64,000 nucleotides of DNA from JAWSVE01 sp050789445 (GCA_050789445.1 JAILXR010000001.1:3286001-3350000); one strand, 5' to 3'; counted from the stretch's first letter, positions 7,179 through 15,627 are shown. Notes: a model not told the origin generated them from the sequence alone. A program made the numbers and translations.

Positions 7179-9170
7179 ATGACAGATACACCATCCGCCA
7201 CAGACTTTTCGAGTCTAGGGTTACCCCCTCTATTGTTGGAAGCCATTACTAAAGTTGGCTATGAAACACCGTCACCAATTCAGGCTGAATGCATACCTAT
7301 CTTGCTACAGGGAAAAGACTTATTAGGTCAGGCACAAACTGGTACGGGTAAAACAGCGGCTTTTGCACTGCCAGCATTGTCGCGTTTGGATGTGAAAAAT
7401 AAAAATACACAAGTTCTCGTGTTAGCGCCAACCCGCGAGTTAGCGATCCAAGTTGCTGAAGCATGCCAGTCTTATGCGAGAGGAATGCGCGGTTTTCAAG
7501 TCGTTCCAATTTATGGTGGCGCGGGATACGCAAACCAATTAAAACAATTACGCTCAGGAGCACAATTAGTTGTGGGTACGCCTGGCCGTGTTATGGATCA
7601 TATTCGCAAGAAAACATTGAAGCTAGATAATCTACAAACTTTAGTTTTGGATGAAGCTGACGAAATGTTACGAATGGGTTTCATTGATGATGTTGAATGG
7701 ATCCTAGAGCACACACCTCCTAAAAGACAAATAGCTTTGTTTTCCGCAACCATGCCAAAAGAAATTCAGCATGTTGCTAACCGGTATTTGAATGAACCCC
7801 ATATTATTAAGATTGCGAGTAAAACCTCGACGGCGCCTTCTATTACTCAGCGTTATTGGGCTGTCGGTGGTGGTACGAGTAAGATGGATGCGTTAACCCG
7901 TATTTTAGAAGTTGAAGAAATTGATGCTGCGGTTATTTTTGTTCGAACAAAGATAGCCACGACAGAGATTGCAGATAAATTACAAGCCCGAGGCTTTTCT
8001 GTTGATGCATTGAATGGTGATATTGCTCAAGCACAACGGGAAAAAACCGTTGATAAAATGCGAAGAGGAAAGCTTGATATTATTGTAGCTACCGATGTGG
8101 CAGCGCGTGGTATTGATATTCCAAGGATTTCTCACGTTATTAATTATGATATTCCTTTTGATACGGAAGCCTATGTTCATCGTATTGGGCGAACAGGTCG
8201 TGCGGGCAGAAAAGGCGAGGCAATTTTATTTGTTGCAAATCGCGAACGAAGAATGTTGAAAGCGATCGAGAGGGCAACCAAGCAAACCATCGAAGTGATG
8301 AACTTGCCCAGTGAAAAAGATATCAATGCGCAACGAGTTGAAAAGTTTAAACAAAAGATTGATGCCGTAATGCAATCTGAAGATCTAAGTTTTTACCGTG
8401 AATTGCTAGCAGAATATCAAGCAGCGAATGAAACTCCTTTCGAAGAAATTGCAGCAGCGCTCGCAAAAATGGCACAAGGCGATGTACCTTTATTACTGCC
8501 AGAGAGAACGCGTTTTGAGCGAAGTGAAAGAAGTGATCGAGATGATGGTCGAAAAGGGCGAGATCGTAATGACAGAGGGCGTAATGAAAGAGGCCGCGGT
8601 GATGATAGGCGCCCAAGAAATAAACGCCCAAGTGCAGGTGATACAAAAGCTCAGCCATTAAAAGACTTTCCAGATGTTCCAATGAAACGCTTTCGTTTAG
8701 AGGTTGGTTATAACAATGATGTTCGTCCTGGGCATATTGTTGGTGCGATCGCGAACGAGGCTGAAATAGAAAGTAATTACATTGGCCAGATCGAAATTTA
8801 TGATGACTTTTCTATGGTGGATTTGCCCTCAGAAATGCCAAAAGAAACGTTTGATCATTTGAAAAAGGTTTGGGTCTGCCAGCAACAATTAAATATTTCA
8901 GTAGCAGGAGAAGCTCCTGCAATAAATAAGAAAAAATCTGAAGGCAGGAATCAAAAAAGACGCAGTAATAACGCAGATGATTCTAAGCCGCGAAAAGAAG
9001 GATTTAAAAAAGAGGGCGCTGTTAGAGGCTCTCACAAAAAAGTTTCAGGAAAAAAAGAGTATACAAAAAAAGACAGTCGGGCTAAAAGATCGCATTCGTC
9101 AGAAGCGAATATTGGTCCAAGCGAGAGTGCTCGGCGTCAAGGCAAGCTTAGCTTAAATCGTGATAATTAA
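7179..9170 (+). CDS. deaD: DEAD-box ATP-dependent RNA helicase (DeaD/CsdA type)
   Basis: A 663-residue cytoplasmic RNA helicase that unwinds short duplexes in ribosome assembly, mRNA decay and cold growth. Motifs in order: Q-motif (SPIQAECIP), AQTGTGKT, PTRELA, GTPGR, DEAD, SAT, and in the second RecA domain ATDVAARGID and HRIGRTGRAGR. Residues about 425-490 are an Arg/Asp/Gly-rich linker. Then comes a DbpA-like RNA-binding domain (KRFRLEVGYNNDVRPGHIVGAI) and a very basic Lys/Arg-rich tail, a layout seen in DeaD rather than RhlE or DbpA. It is monocistronic, preceded by a structured leader. Length matches the family (about 600-650). Confidence 0.95.
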   Translation: MTDTPSATDFSSLGLPPLLLEAITKVGYETPSPIQAECIPILLQGKDLLGQAQTGTGKTAAFALPALSRLDVKNKNTQVLVLAPTRELAIQVAEACQSYARGMRGFQVVPIYGGAGYANQLKQLRSGAQLVVGTPGRVMDHIRKKTLKLDNLQTLVLDEADEMLRMGFIDDVEWILEHTPPKRQIALFSATMPKEIQHVANRYLNEPHIIKIASKTSTAPSITQRYWAVGGGTSKMDALTRILEVEEIDAAVIFVRTKIATTEIADKLQARGFSVDALNGDIAQAQREKTVDKMRRGKLDIIVATDVAARGIDIPRISHVINYDIPFDTEAYVHRIGRTGRAGRKGEAILFVANRERRMLKAIERATKQTIEVMNLPSEKDINAQRVEKFKQKIDAVMQSEDLSFYRELLAEYQAANETPFEEIAAALAKMAQGDVPLLLPERTRFERSERSDRDDGRKGRDRNDRGRNERGRGDDRRPRNKRPSAGDTKAQPLKDFPDVPMKRFRLEVGYNNDVRPGHIVGAIANEAEIESNYIGQIEIYDDFSMVDLPSEMPKETFDHLKKVWVCQQQLNISVAGEAPAINKKKSEGRNQKRRSNNADDSKPRKEGFKKEGAVRGSHKKVSGKKEYTKKDSRAKRSHSSEANIGPSESARRQGKLSLNRDN

Positions 9171-9500
9171 GACTGGTTTGGTGCCGGTGAAAACCGGCAT
9201 TAAAAAACCAAATTTAGCTTTCAATTTATATCGTATTCTAACCTATATTGATAGCTGACCTTTTCGCAATAATGAGTCAGCTAATTATTATTTCTTAACA
9301 TTACCTACGCTTTAATTCCTAGAGCTAATGGTATCTTTTCATTTTGTTTCCAAGTAATAGTTCGCGTCGCCTAAATTAAAATTCAAGCGTATACTATCCC
9401 GCATTTTAATTATTACTGATGCAGCGATTTCGCGTTCAAGTTTTGCTATTAAAATTACTTATTTAAATTTTAATGAATTTCTAGTGCACTAAAGGTACAT
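9171..9500. other. Intergenic region with a nested hairpin
   Basis: TGCCGGT (9182-9188), a GAAA tetraloop and ACCGGCA (9193-9199) make a very stable stem; TGGTTT (9174-9179) and AAACCA (9205-9210) can extend it. No T-run follows, so it may be a 3'-end protecting hairpin or a Rho-assisted terminator of the helicase gene. The remaining AT-rich sequence must hold the promoter of the MFS gene; I see no other gene. Confidence 0.6.
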
Positions 9501-10742
9501 ATGTCTGATTCACGTGTTTTTTATGGTTGGGTAATTGTTGCCGTTGCTTTTGTCGTTGATTTTATTGCTGTTGGTTTTTTCTTTTACAGTTATGGTGTGT
9601 TTTTCTTACCGATCTCTGAAGAGCTGGGTGGGGGCTCACGTTTCGGCGTGAACATGGGTATCGCACTAGTGAATGGCGTGGGTGCGGTTATTGCTCCCTG
9701 GGTGGGAAATGCATTAGATCGTTATTCAATAAAACGTATTATGGCGATTGGTGTTTGTGTTAGTACGAGTGGTTTTGCCTGTTTGTCATTAGTTGAAAGT
9801 ATGGGGCAGTTTTATATTGTACTCGTGTGCTTGACTGCTATTGGTACGGCAACGATGGGACAGTTAGCAACAGGTAAGCTGGTGGCAAATTGGTTTGTTG
9901 CAAAGCGCGGTACTGCACTAGGTATAGCAACAATGGGTGTATCATTGTCAGGTGTAATTATGCCTGGAGTAACAACGTGGTTGATTGATCAGTTTGGATG
10001 GAGAGGTAGTTTAGAAATTTTTAGTATTGCGACCTTTGTTATCGTAATGCCAATTGTGTTGTTATATGTGGTCAATAACCCCGAAGATAAAGATCAAGAG
10101 CCTGATGGCCGTGCGCGACTCCCGTTATCTGAAACCCCCATAGTGACAAATCAGACAGCGTTGGGGTGGAAAGATATTTTAAAAATGAAGTCCTTCTGGG
10201 GTGCGACCATCACATTCGGATTGGTTTTTTGTGGGATGGGTGCGACACTCACCAATATGATTCCGTTGGCAATTGATTTAGGCATTGATAAATATCATGC
10301 GGCAAATGTATTGGCTGTTGGTGCGTTAACAGGAGTTGTTGGGAAAATATTTTTTGGTATTTTATCGGATCGTTCAAATATAAAAAAAGCCGTTTTGTGG
10401 GCTATTGGTACCCAATGGATTGGTATTGCAATGATTTCTCAGGTGGAAAATTTTTGGCCTTTTGTTATCGCTTCAGCAATTTTTGGTTTTGGTATGGGCG
10501 GCGTGGTTCCATTGCATGCGGCCGTAGTCGGGTCGCTGTTTGGTCGTCGAGGTTTTGGAAAAGTGATGGGCTTGATGCGGCCTATGATGCTACCACTACA
10601 GGTACTTGGTTTGCCTTTGGCCGGTTGGGTTTACGATACAAGGGGGAGTTATAATTTGGCATTCTATAGTTTTTTGGTATTGTTAATCATATCGGCGTTA
10701 ACGACTATTTATCTCATTCCGAAGGAGCGTTTGGAAGAATAA
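9501..10742 (+). CDS. MFS transporter, OFA/monocarboxylate-like
   Basis: A 413-residue inner-membrane carrier with about twelve hydrophobic segments and a charged central loop (residues about 195-225, NNPEDKDQEPDGRARLP). The first helix opening FYGWVIVAVAFVVDF and the following GVFFLPISEELGG are typical of the oxalate:formate antiporter/monocarboxylate branch of the major facilitator superfamily. A basic loop DRYSIKR after helix 2 and DRSNIKKAV in the second half are the usual MFS inter-helix motifs. The next gene is a carboxylesterase 86 bases downstream, so the pair may release and import an organic acid; this is inference. Substrate unknown. Confidence 0.85.
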   Translation: MSDSRVFYGWVIVAVAFVVDFIAVGFFFYSYGVFFLPISEELGGGSRFGVNMGIALVNGVGAVIAPWVGNALDRYSIKRIMAIGVCVSTSGFACLSLVESMGQFYIVLVCLTAIGTATMGQLATGKLVANWFVAKRGTALGIATMGVSLSGVIMPGVTTWLIDQFGWRGSLEIFSIATFVIVMPIVLLYVVNNPEDKDQEPDGRARLPLSETPIVTNQTALGWKDILKMKSFWGATITFGLVFCGMGATLTNMIPLAIDLGIDKYHAANVLAVGALTGVVGKIFFGILSDRSNIKKAVLWAIGTQWIGIAMISQVENFWPFVIASAIFGFGMGGVVPLHAAVVGSLFGRRGFGKVMGLMRPMMLPLQVLGLPLAGWVYDTRGSYNLAFYSFLVLLIISALTTIYLIPKERLEE

Positions 10743-10828
10743 TTTTCAAAGGGTAATAAAAGAAAATCACCGCCTAGCTTGTATGAGTCTACGTCTAAAA
10801 AATTTATAAAAATAATGAAGGAGTTTGT

Positions 10829-12694
10829 ATGCAATTCGACAATAAATTTCATTTAAAAATACCGACAGTAAAAACAATTTTATCTATTACTACATGCGTT
10901 TTGTTTGCTTCAGTAATAGGTTGTAGCAAAAAAGAGGCTGCTCTAGAAAAAAAGTCGCAGATAGTTGCCGCCGTTTCAGAAAGCGTAGAGTCAGTTAATC
11001 CACTTGAAAAAACAATTGAGAGTGGAAAGCTAAGAGGTGTTGTAAAAAATAATGGTAGTTATGCGTGGTTAGGGATTCCCTATGCGAAACCGCCAGTCGG
11101 AGAATTGCGGTGGAAATTGCCGCAGCCTGTTGAACCTTGGGAGGGAACTTTTGTTGCAGATAATCCTAATCATGCATGCCCTCAGTTTGCTTCGACAGTC
11201 AGTCGTTGGTTAACCGATGAAGATGGCGATGGTCTTTTAGGTGAAGAAGATTGTTTATATTTAAGTGTCTATGCTCCGAAGTCTATTGAAAGCTCTTCAA
11301 AACAATTGCCTGTTATGTATTGGATATTTGGCGGTGGTAACAATAGCGGGTATTCCGGCAGTTACGATGGAAGTATTCTCGCTGAAGAGCAGCAGGTCAT
11401 TGTAGTTGCTATTGATTATCGCTTGGGAACCTTGGGTTGGTTAATTCATCCCGCTATTTTAGATGAAGGCGCATCTGGTGCTGCGGCCAGTGGTAACTGG
11501 AGTACTGTTGATACCATTCACGGATTGAAATGGGTTCAAGAAAATATTGAAGAATTTGGTGGCGACAAAAATAACGTCACAATTTTTGGTGAGTCTGCTG
11601 GTGGTGGGAACGTGATGAGTCTTGTGACATCACCAATGGCAAAAGGTTTATTTCATAGAGCAATTGTGGAAAGTGGCGGTGTGGGTACGACAAGTATTGC
11701 GCAAGGCCAAAACTTTGTTGATGACGAAGCTAAAGGGCACATGAATAGTTCGCGTGAAATTATCAATAAAATATTGATCCGTGACGGAAAAGCCAAAGAC
11801 CGAGATGAAGCTAAATCAATGCAGTTGGCTATGACGAATAAAGACATTAAAGAGCTTCTTTATAGTCAGCCTGCCACATCGTTTTTGAAACTTTATAATT
11901 CTTCTGGCGCAAGAAATTATCCAGCACCGAAAAAGTTTGCGGACGGTTCTGTTTTTGTTAAGGAGTCACCGTTAAAACAATTAGCTAGCGGTGATTATAA
12001 TCAAGTGCCAATTATTCTTGGAACGAACCGTGATGAAAGACGGATTTATTTATTCCGTGATCCAAAATGGGCGCCGGTGCTTAAAAGCAACCCTGCTGAT
12101 TATATTCGTGTAGCAAAATATCCTAGCGATTTATGGAAGTTAAGAGCTGTTGATGGCTTGGCTAGAATCATGGAGCCCGTTCAAGGGAATGAAATTTATA
12201 CGTATCGTTTTGATTGGGATGAGGAAGTAGTAACGGAAGAGTCAGATTTGGCAACAGCTATCGGTGCTGGTCATTCGGTTGAAATGGCTTTTGTTTTTGG
12301 TGATTGGGATGTAGGTTTTGTTCCTCAAGATGTTATGTATGATCCTGAAAACCTTGAATCTCGAGTTAAGCTTTCAAACAGCATGATGTCTTACTGGGGA
12401 AACTTTGCATATACCGGTAACCCAGGAAAAGGTAAGCAGGGCGATCAAGTAGAGTGGAAAGCTTGGGAGAACGGAGAAGGAAAACCAAAAATGATAATCT
12501 TGGATACCGACGCTGATGGTGGTATTCGTATGTCACAAGAAGAGATGACAAAAGAAACGATTAAAGCAGAATTTTTAGCCGAAGAATTTTCTGATCAAAA
12601 ACTACAATGCCAGGTTTATCAGTCAACCTTTAAAGTTCTTGGCAATTTTGATGAAAAAGAATATCAAACTTTAGGAAAAGAAGGCTGTCAGTAG
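10829..12694 (+). CDS. Type-B carboxylesterase lipoprotein with calcium-type loops
   Basis: A 621-residue carboxylesterase (alpha/beta-hydrolase, COesterase/PnbA family) that hydrolyses carboxylic esters. A signal peptide ends in a lipobox with Cys32 (VIGC), so it is probably a lipoprotein. Family signatures: GIPYAKPPVGELRW, EDCLYLSVYAPK, and the nucleophile elbow GESAGGG with Ser256; the His region is GAGHSVEMAFVFGDW. An insert at 130-141 (DEDGDGLLGEED) is a perfect EF-hand loop, placed just before Cys142, and residues 559-571 (DTDADGGI...) form a second, imperfect one. A bidirectional terminator follows. It may act with the MFS transporter upstream. Confidence 0.9.
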   Translation: MQFDNKFHLKIPTVKTILSITTCVLFASVIGCSKKEAALEKKSQIVAAVSESVESVNPLEKTIESGKLRGVVKNNGSYAWLGIPYAKPPVGELRWKLPQPVEPWEGTFVADNPNHACPQFASTVSRWLTDEDGDGLLGEEDCLYLSVYAPKSIESSSKQLPVMYWIFGGGNNSGYSGSYDGSILAEEQQVIVVAIDYRLGTLGWLIHPAILDEGASGAAASGNWSTVDTIHGLKWVQENIEEFGGDKNNVTIFGESAGGGNVMSLVTSPMAKGLFHRAIVESGGVGTTSIAQGQNFVDDEAKGHMNSSREIINKILIRDGKAKDRDEAKSMQLAMTNKDIKELLYSQPATSFLKLYNSSGARNYPAPKKFADGSVFVKESPLKQLASGDYNQVPIILGTNRDERRIYLFRDPKWAPVLKSNPADYIRVAKYPSDLWKLRAVDGLARIMEPVQGNEIYTYRFDWDEEVVTEESDLATAIGAGHSVEMAFVFGDWDVGFVPQDVMYDPENLESRVKLSNSMMSYWGNFAYTGNPGKGKQGDQVEWKAWENGEGKPKMIILDTDADGGIRMSQEEMTKETIKAEFLAEEFSDQKLQCQVYQSTFKVLGNFDEKEYQTLGKEGCQ

Positions 12695-12715
12695 TTTTGT
12701 GTAACATTGAAAAAT

Positions 12716-12756
12716 AAAAAGCCGGCTGCTTGTGAGGTCACAGTAGCCGGCTTTTT
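12716..12756. terminator. Bidirectional intrinsic terminator (esterase / psp operon)
   Basis: GCCGGCTGCT (12721-12730) pairs with AGTAGCCGGC (12742-12751) with one G-T pair. It is flanked by five A on the left and five T on the right. It ends the esterase transcript on the plus strand and the psp operon on the minus strand. Confidence 0.9.
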
Positions 12757-12784
12757 CATATTTTATTTACTATAGTTTGCTTAG

Positions 12785-13018
12785 TTATAGCTTATTAATT
12801 TGATCTTTTATCTCGTAACCTTTGTCGGTCACAATTGTTTCTAGTGTGGCGAGCCGGCCTTTAATATCTTCCAGTTCTACTTTCAAACCATTTGAAAAAT
12901 CTTTTTCTGATTGAAGTTTCATTTCGAACATTTTAGATTTATGTTGTAAATAGCGGCTTCCGAATATAGAGCCAAATACGATAACAAGTATGAAAATGGT
13001 TCTAGATATTGGTTCCAT
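12785..13018 (-). CDS. Small membrane protein with PspC-tail motif, last gene of psp operon
   Basis: A 77-residue protein with one N-terminal membrane helix (about 6-24) and a charged coiled coil (about 27-77). It looks like a PspB-sized protein, but its C-terminus (59-74: LETIVTDKGYEIKDQI) follows the same pattern as the C-terminus of the PspC next door (224-239), LE-x-x-[IV]-T-x-K-x-[FY]-x-[LI]-x-x-[EQ]-I. It lies 73 bases after pspC in the same direction and just before the operon terminator. It probably joins the PspB-PspC membrane complex; that is inference. I do not know a named family for it. Confidence 0.7.
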   Translation of the reverse strand: MEPISRTIFILVIVFGSIFGSRYLQHKSKMFEMKLQSEKDFSNGLKVELEDIKGRLATLETIVTDKGYEIKDQINKL

Positions 13019-13091
13019 CCTGATCCCCTTATAAGCTTTAGTTCAATTTTTCTCGACGTCTAGATATTCTTTTAGGTCTTCTTTGTGGTTG

Positions 13092-13826
13092 TTATGTCGC
13101 CATACGTTTTATTTCACTGTGGAGGCGGAATTTCTTTGAGGTAATCGTCGCTTCAAGCTTTTGCAGCTTTGACTCAAGGTCTGAAAACGTTTTGTCGCAA
13201 TCATTTATGTCGCGCTTGTCAATAGAGGGGCGCGACGAAAAACTTTGACTCGAGGAATGCCGTTCTCTTCTACGGCTATGTCGCTCTTCATTTTTCAATT
13301 CATTTCTAGGAGTATTTTTTTTTACGCTGTAACCGTAATTCTCGTAGATGCTGTTAGTCCGATTGGCTGGCTCTTTGTCCATCACAATCGCAGCGATAAT
13401 ATAGCCGAAAATAGCAAATGGACCGAAGAATAAAGACAGTATGCAAGCTAGACGAATAAAAAATGGGCTGGTTTCAAAATACTCCGCAAGTCCGGCGCAA
13501 ACACCGGATATTTTTTTATCATCAACACTTTTGTAAATCCTTTTTTTGTAGTTGATGTTTTTAAAGTGCTTGCCGATCCCGCTGTTGCCAATTTTACTAT
13601 TTGAAAATTGATTGCTCATTTCTTCAATGTTTGGCTTTTTTTTACTCATGATGAAATACATCACAACATAAGCAATAATGGTTAGCGACCAAGTCAGTGT
13701 CGCCACCACGGCAAGAATGCGAACTATAAAAGGCTCTATTTCAAAATAATTGGCTATGCCAGCACAAACGCCACCGAGCCAACCTTTTTCAGAATCGAGG
13801 CATAGTTTGTCCATGGGTTTACTCAT
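13092..13826 (-). CDS. pspC: Phage shock protein C with two PspC domains
   Basis: A 244-residue inner-membrane protein, about twice the length of E. coli PspC (119). Two PspC domains are visible: residues 6-62 (GWLGGVCAGIANYFEIEPFIVR, then a membrane helix) and about 95-155 (KISGVCAGLAEYFETSPFFIR, then a helix). A basic Ser/Arg-rich linker (about 180-205) leads to a C-terminal coiled coil (LESKLQKLEATITSKKF), the usual PspC tail. PspC senses inner-membrane stress and, with PspB, recruits PspA away from PspF. Its start overlaps pspB by eight bases, so translation is coupled. The duplicated domain is uncommon in proteobacterial Psp systems. Confidence 0.9.
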   Translation of the reverse strand: MSKPMDKLCLDSEKGWLGGVCAGIANYFEIEPFIVRILAVVATLTWSLTIIAYVVMYFIMSKKKPNIEEMSNQFSNSKIGNSGIGKHFKNINYKKRIYKSVDDKKISGVCAGLAEYFETSPFFIRLACILSLFFGPFAIFGYIIAAIVMDKEPANRTNSIYENYGYSVKKNTPRNELKNEERHSRRRERHSSSQSFSSRPSIDKRDINDCDKTFSDLESKLQKLEATITSKKFRLHSEIKRMAT

Positions 13827-14061
13827 GATCGTCTCTCCAATCAGGAACTTCGTGATCTAATATTGATTCTAAGGCATTAATTCTTTCAGACATTGTCTCT
13901 GCAATTGACGTTAATCTTTCTAATTTATCAATTTCAGTACTGGAAATGTTAGATTGCTGTGCGCGGTATCGAGATTTTAAAACCCCTGCCCAGATCGCGC
14001 TGATCGGAATCCCGAATATCATTATTACAGCTACTAGACCGGTGATATCTCCAGTATCCAT
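13819..14061 (-). CDS. pspB: Phage shock protein B
   Basis: An 80-residue protein, the usual PspB length. It has an N-terminal membrane helix (about 6-28, LVAVIMIFGIPISAIWAG), a basic turn, then an amphipathic coiled coil ending RINALESILDHEVPDWRDD; the LE-x-ILD-x-E-x-PDWR ending is diagnostic for PspB. It acts with PspC as the membrane sensor of the phage-shock response. The gene overlaps pspC and follows a 50-residue membrane-protein gene. Confidence 0.92.
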   Translation of the reverse strand: MDTGDITGLVAVIMIFGIPISAIWAGVLKSRYRAQQSNISSTEIDKLERLTSIAETMSERINALESILDHEVPDWRDDHE

Positions 14062-14128
14062 TGTCGTGCCCTTGTTGTTGATGGATGTTATATAAAAAAT
14101 TGTTGTAAGTAGAAAATATTACCAGATA

Positions 14129-14281
14129 CTAACTCATCATGACTTTTTCAAACAGTGTAAATGAACCCGGTGTTGTGATTGCGATGGTAACAGAAACCAT
14201 AATGATGGAAAGTGTGCCAGAGGCTGCAATTTCAAAATATTGTCGTACTTTGGCTTGTTGTGTCTCGCTGACTAAGTGCAT
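14129..14281 (-). CDS. 50-residue single-span membrane protein inside the psp operon
   Basis: A short open frame of 50 codons with a strong ribosome site (AGGAGAG, seven bases before the ATG). The product begins MHLVSETQQAKVRQYFEIAA and has one hydrophobic segment (about 18-37: IAASGTLSIIMVSVTIAITT), then a short polar tail ending KVMMS. It lies between the exported 77-residue gene and pspB, in the same direction, with 67-base gaps on both sides, so it is probably part of the operon. E. coli has a small PspD in its operon, but I see no clear similarity. An overlapping plus-strand frame here is a shadow. Confidence 0.7.
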   Translation of the reverse strand: MHLVSETQQAKVRQYFEIAASGTLSIIMVSVTIAITTPGSFTLFEKVMMS

Positions 14282-14346
14282 GTGGCTCTCCTCTTATTTG
14301 TTTTGCGATAATGTTGTTTGAATATCGTTAAATATTTTTATCTATA

Positions 14347-14580
14347 TTAAATGGAGTCTTCTTTGCAGTGAATCCATGTGAAGTTATAGTTTAATAAACT
14401 AACTTCTATCCGTTCTTTGTTATCGCTATTGCTAGAACAAAGCGATTTTTTCTTTAGCTCTTCACCACTATTTTTTGCAGTCATTATTGCTTCGGCGTGA
14501 ATATCTAGTTGAGTTGTACAAATCGCTCCTAGTAGAACAGTAGCGCATACGATAGAAGCGATGTGTGAAGACCTGTTCAT
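14347..14580 (-). CDS. Small exported Cys-containing protein in psp operon
   Basis: A 77-residue protein with an N-terminal signal peptide (about 1-29, SIVCATVLLGAICTTQLDIHAEA). The mature part is short and polar with two Cys (KSLCSSNS and TWIHCKED) that could form one disulphide in the periplasm. It begins 53 bases after the end of pspA in the same direction. I do not recognise the family. Its position suggests a periplasmic sensor, modulator or target of the phage-shock response, but nothing in the sequence proves this. A ribosome site (GAAAAGAA) is weak. Confidence 0.6.
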   Translation of the reverse strand: MNRSSHIASIVCATVLLGAICTTQLDIHAEAIMTAKNSGEELKKKSLCSSNSDNKERIEVSLLNYNFTWIHCKEDSI

Positions 14581-14633
14581 TTCTTTTCCTGTAAGAAAAT
14601 TATTGTTGTTTAACTGGAGTTGTTAAAAAGTGC

Positions 14634-15326
14634 TTATGCCTCGTCATCCGTTTTAGGTTTAGCTGCATTGCCACTCTTCATTTTCGTTTTTAAAGCTGTC
14701 AGTTCTTGATCAATTTTGTCTTGTATTTCGAGTTCTTCAAATTCACTGTGCAATCCAGATTGGCCGATATTATCCGCTTCTATTTGACCTTCCATTTGCT
14801 CGATCTTTTTCTCGAAGTAATCTAATTTGTTGAGTGCGCTATCTATATTGCCGTTATTCATTCTTTGGCTGACCGAGACGCGAGATTGAGTGGCGCGTGT
14901 TCTCATTAGAATGACCTTTTGCCGAGCTTTAGCATCGTTCAGCTTAAGTTGTAATTGCTCAATTTCATCAGTCAATCGGTTTAATGTTTCTTCAAGCTTG
15001 TCGAGATCTTGTTCGATAACTTCGATGACACCATTCACTGTCGCTTTTTCTATGAGAGCTGCTTTTGCTAAATCTTCTCGGTCTTTGCTCAAGGCAAGCT
15101 CAGCTTTTTTCTGCCAGTCATCAGCTTGATGGATTAAGCGATCATTGCGGCGAACGAGTTCTTTTTTTTCGGCCAATATTTTTGCTGAATTAGTGCGAAC
15201 TTCGATTAATGTTTCTTCCATTTCCTGAATCACTAAACGGATCATCTTTTCTGGATTCTCAGCAGAATCTAAAAGAGAGTTCATGTTGGCGTTAATGATG
15301 TCGCTGATTCTTGAAAAAATACCCAT
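14634..15326 (-). CDS. pspA: Phage shock protein A
   Basis: A 230-residue, almost fully coiled-coil protein (E. coli PspA is 222). It starts MGIFSRISDIINANMNSLLDSAENPEKMI, the amphipathic membrane-binding helix of the PspA/IM30 family, and continues with long heptad helices (about 30-200). PspA binds and inhibits PspF in unstressed cells and forms membrane-protecting, ESCRT-III-like assemblies when PspB/PspC report stress. The C-terminal tail (about 205-230: KTKMKSGNAAKPKTDDEA) is charged and probably flexible. It is the first gene of the minus-strand psp operon, behind a sigma-54 promoter. Confidence 0.95.
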   Translation of the reverse strand: MGIFSRISDIINANMNSLLDSAENPEKMIRLVIQEMEETLIEVRTNSAKILAEKKELVRRNDRLIHQADDWQKKAELALSKDREDLAKAALIEKATVNGVIEVIEQDLDKLEETLNRLTDEIEQLQLKLNDAKARQKVILMRTRATQSRVSVSQRMNNGNIDSALNKLDYFEKKIEQMEGQIEADNIGQSGLHSEFEELEIQDKIDQELTALKTKMKSGNAAKPKTDDEA

Positions 15327-15627
15327 GATTCACCTCTGGTCTTTGTCATGTTGGGAATTGCAATAACGGGATATTGATGGCTTGAGTCCCCGCTGGCCCT
15401 ATAAAAGCGCTAAGCGCTCAATTTTCAAAGTGCTTAAGTTTCAGAGCTGATATAGCGAAGGTTGTGCCAATTCGACAATATTTTTAAGCTATTGATTTTT
15501 ATAGATAAATTATATGTTAAGAGTTTATGTGTTTGCTTGACCATGGCTAAAATAATTAAATATTAGTTTAAATTAACAATATATGGTTAAAATGACTACT
15601 ATCAATCAGTTTAGGAAAGCCTAGGCC
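15327..15627. other. pspA-pspF divergent control region
   Basis: This 301-base stretch separates pspA and pspF. It holds the sigma-54 promoter for pspA. The AT-rich stretch from about 15480 to 15600 is where PspF enhancer sites and an IHF bend would lie in known systems; I cannot define them by eye. No gene is seen. Confidence 0.7.
15454..15469 (-). promoter_or_regulatory. Sigma-54 promoter of the psp operon
   Basis: On the minus strand TGGCACAACCTTCGCT reads GG-N10-GC, the exact -24/-12 spacing of sigma-54 promoters (consensus TGGCAC-N5-TTGCA). It faces pspA, whose ATG is 128 bases downstream, and lies between pspA and the gene for its sigma-54 activator pspF. Confidence 0.88.

Noticed and set aside
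8347..8682. His/Leu-rich minus-strand frame inside the helicase gene
   Set aside because: Its composition comes from the Arg/Asp-rich coding strand; no ribosome site or family pattern.
9182..9199. GAAA-capped hairpin as an intrinsic terminator of the helicase gene
   Set aside because: The stem is strong but no T-run follows on either strand, so I list it as a hairpin only.
14139..14321. Plus-strand open frame of 60 codons in the psp operon
   Set aside because: It overlaps, on the opposite strand, the 50-codon frame that has a strong ribosome site and the operon's direction; its codon use and N-terminus look random.
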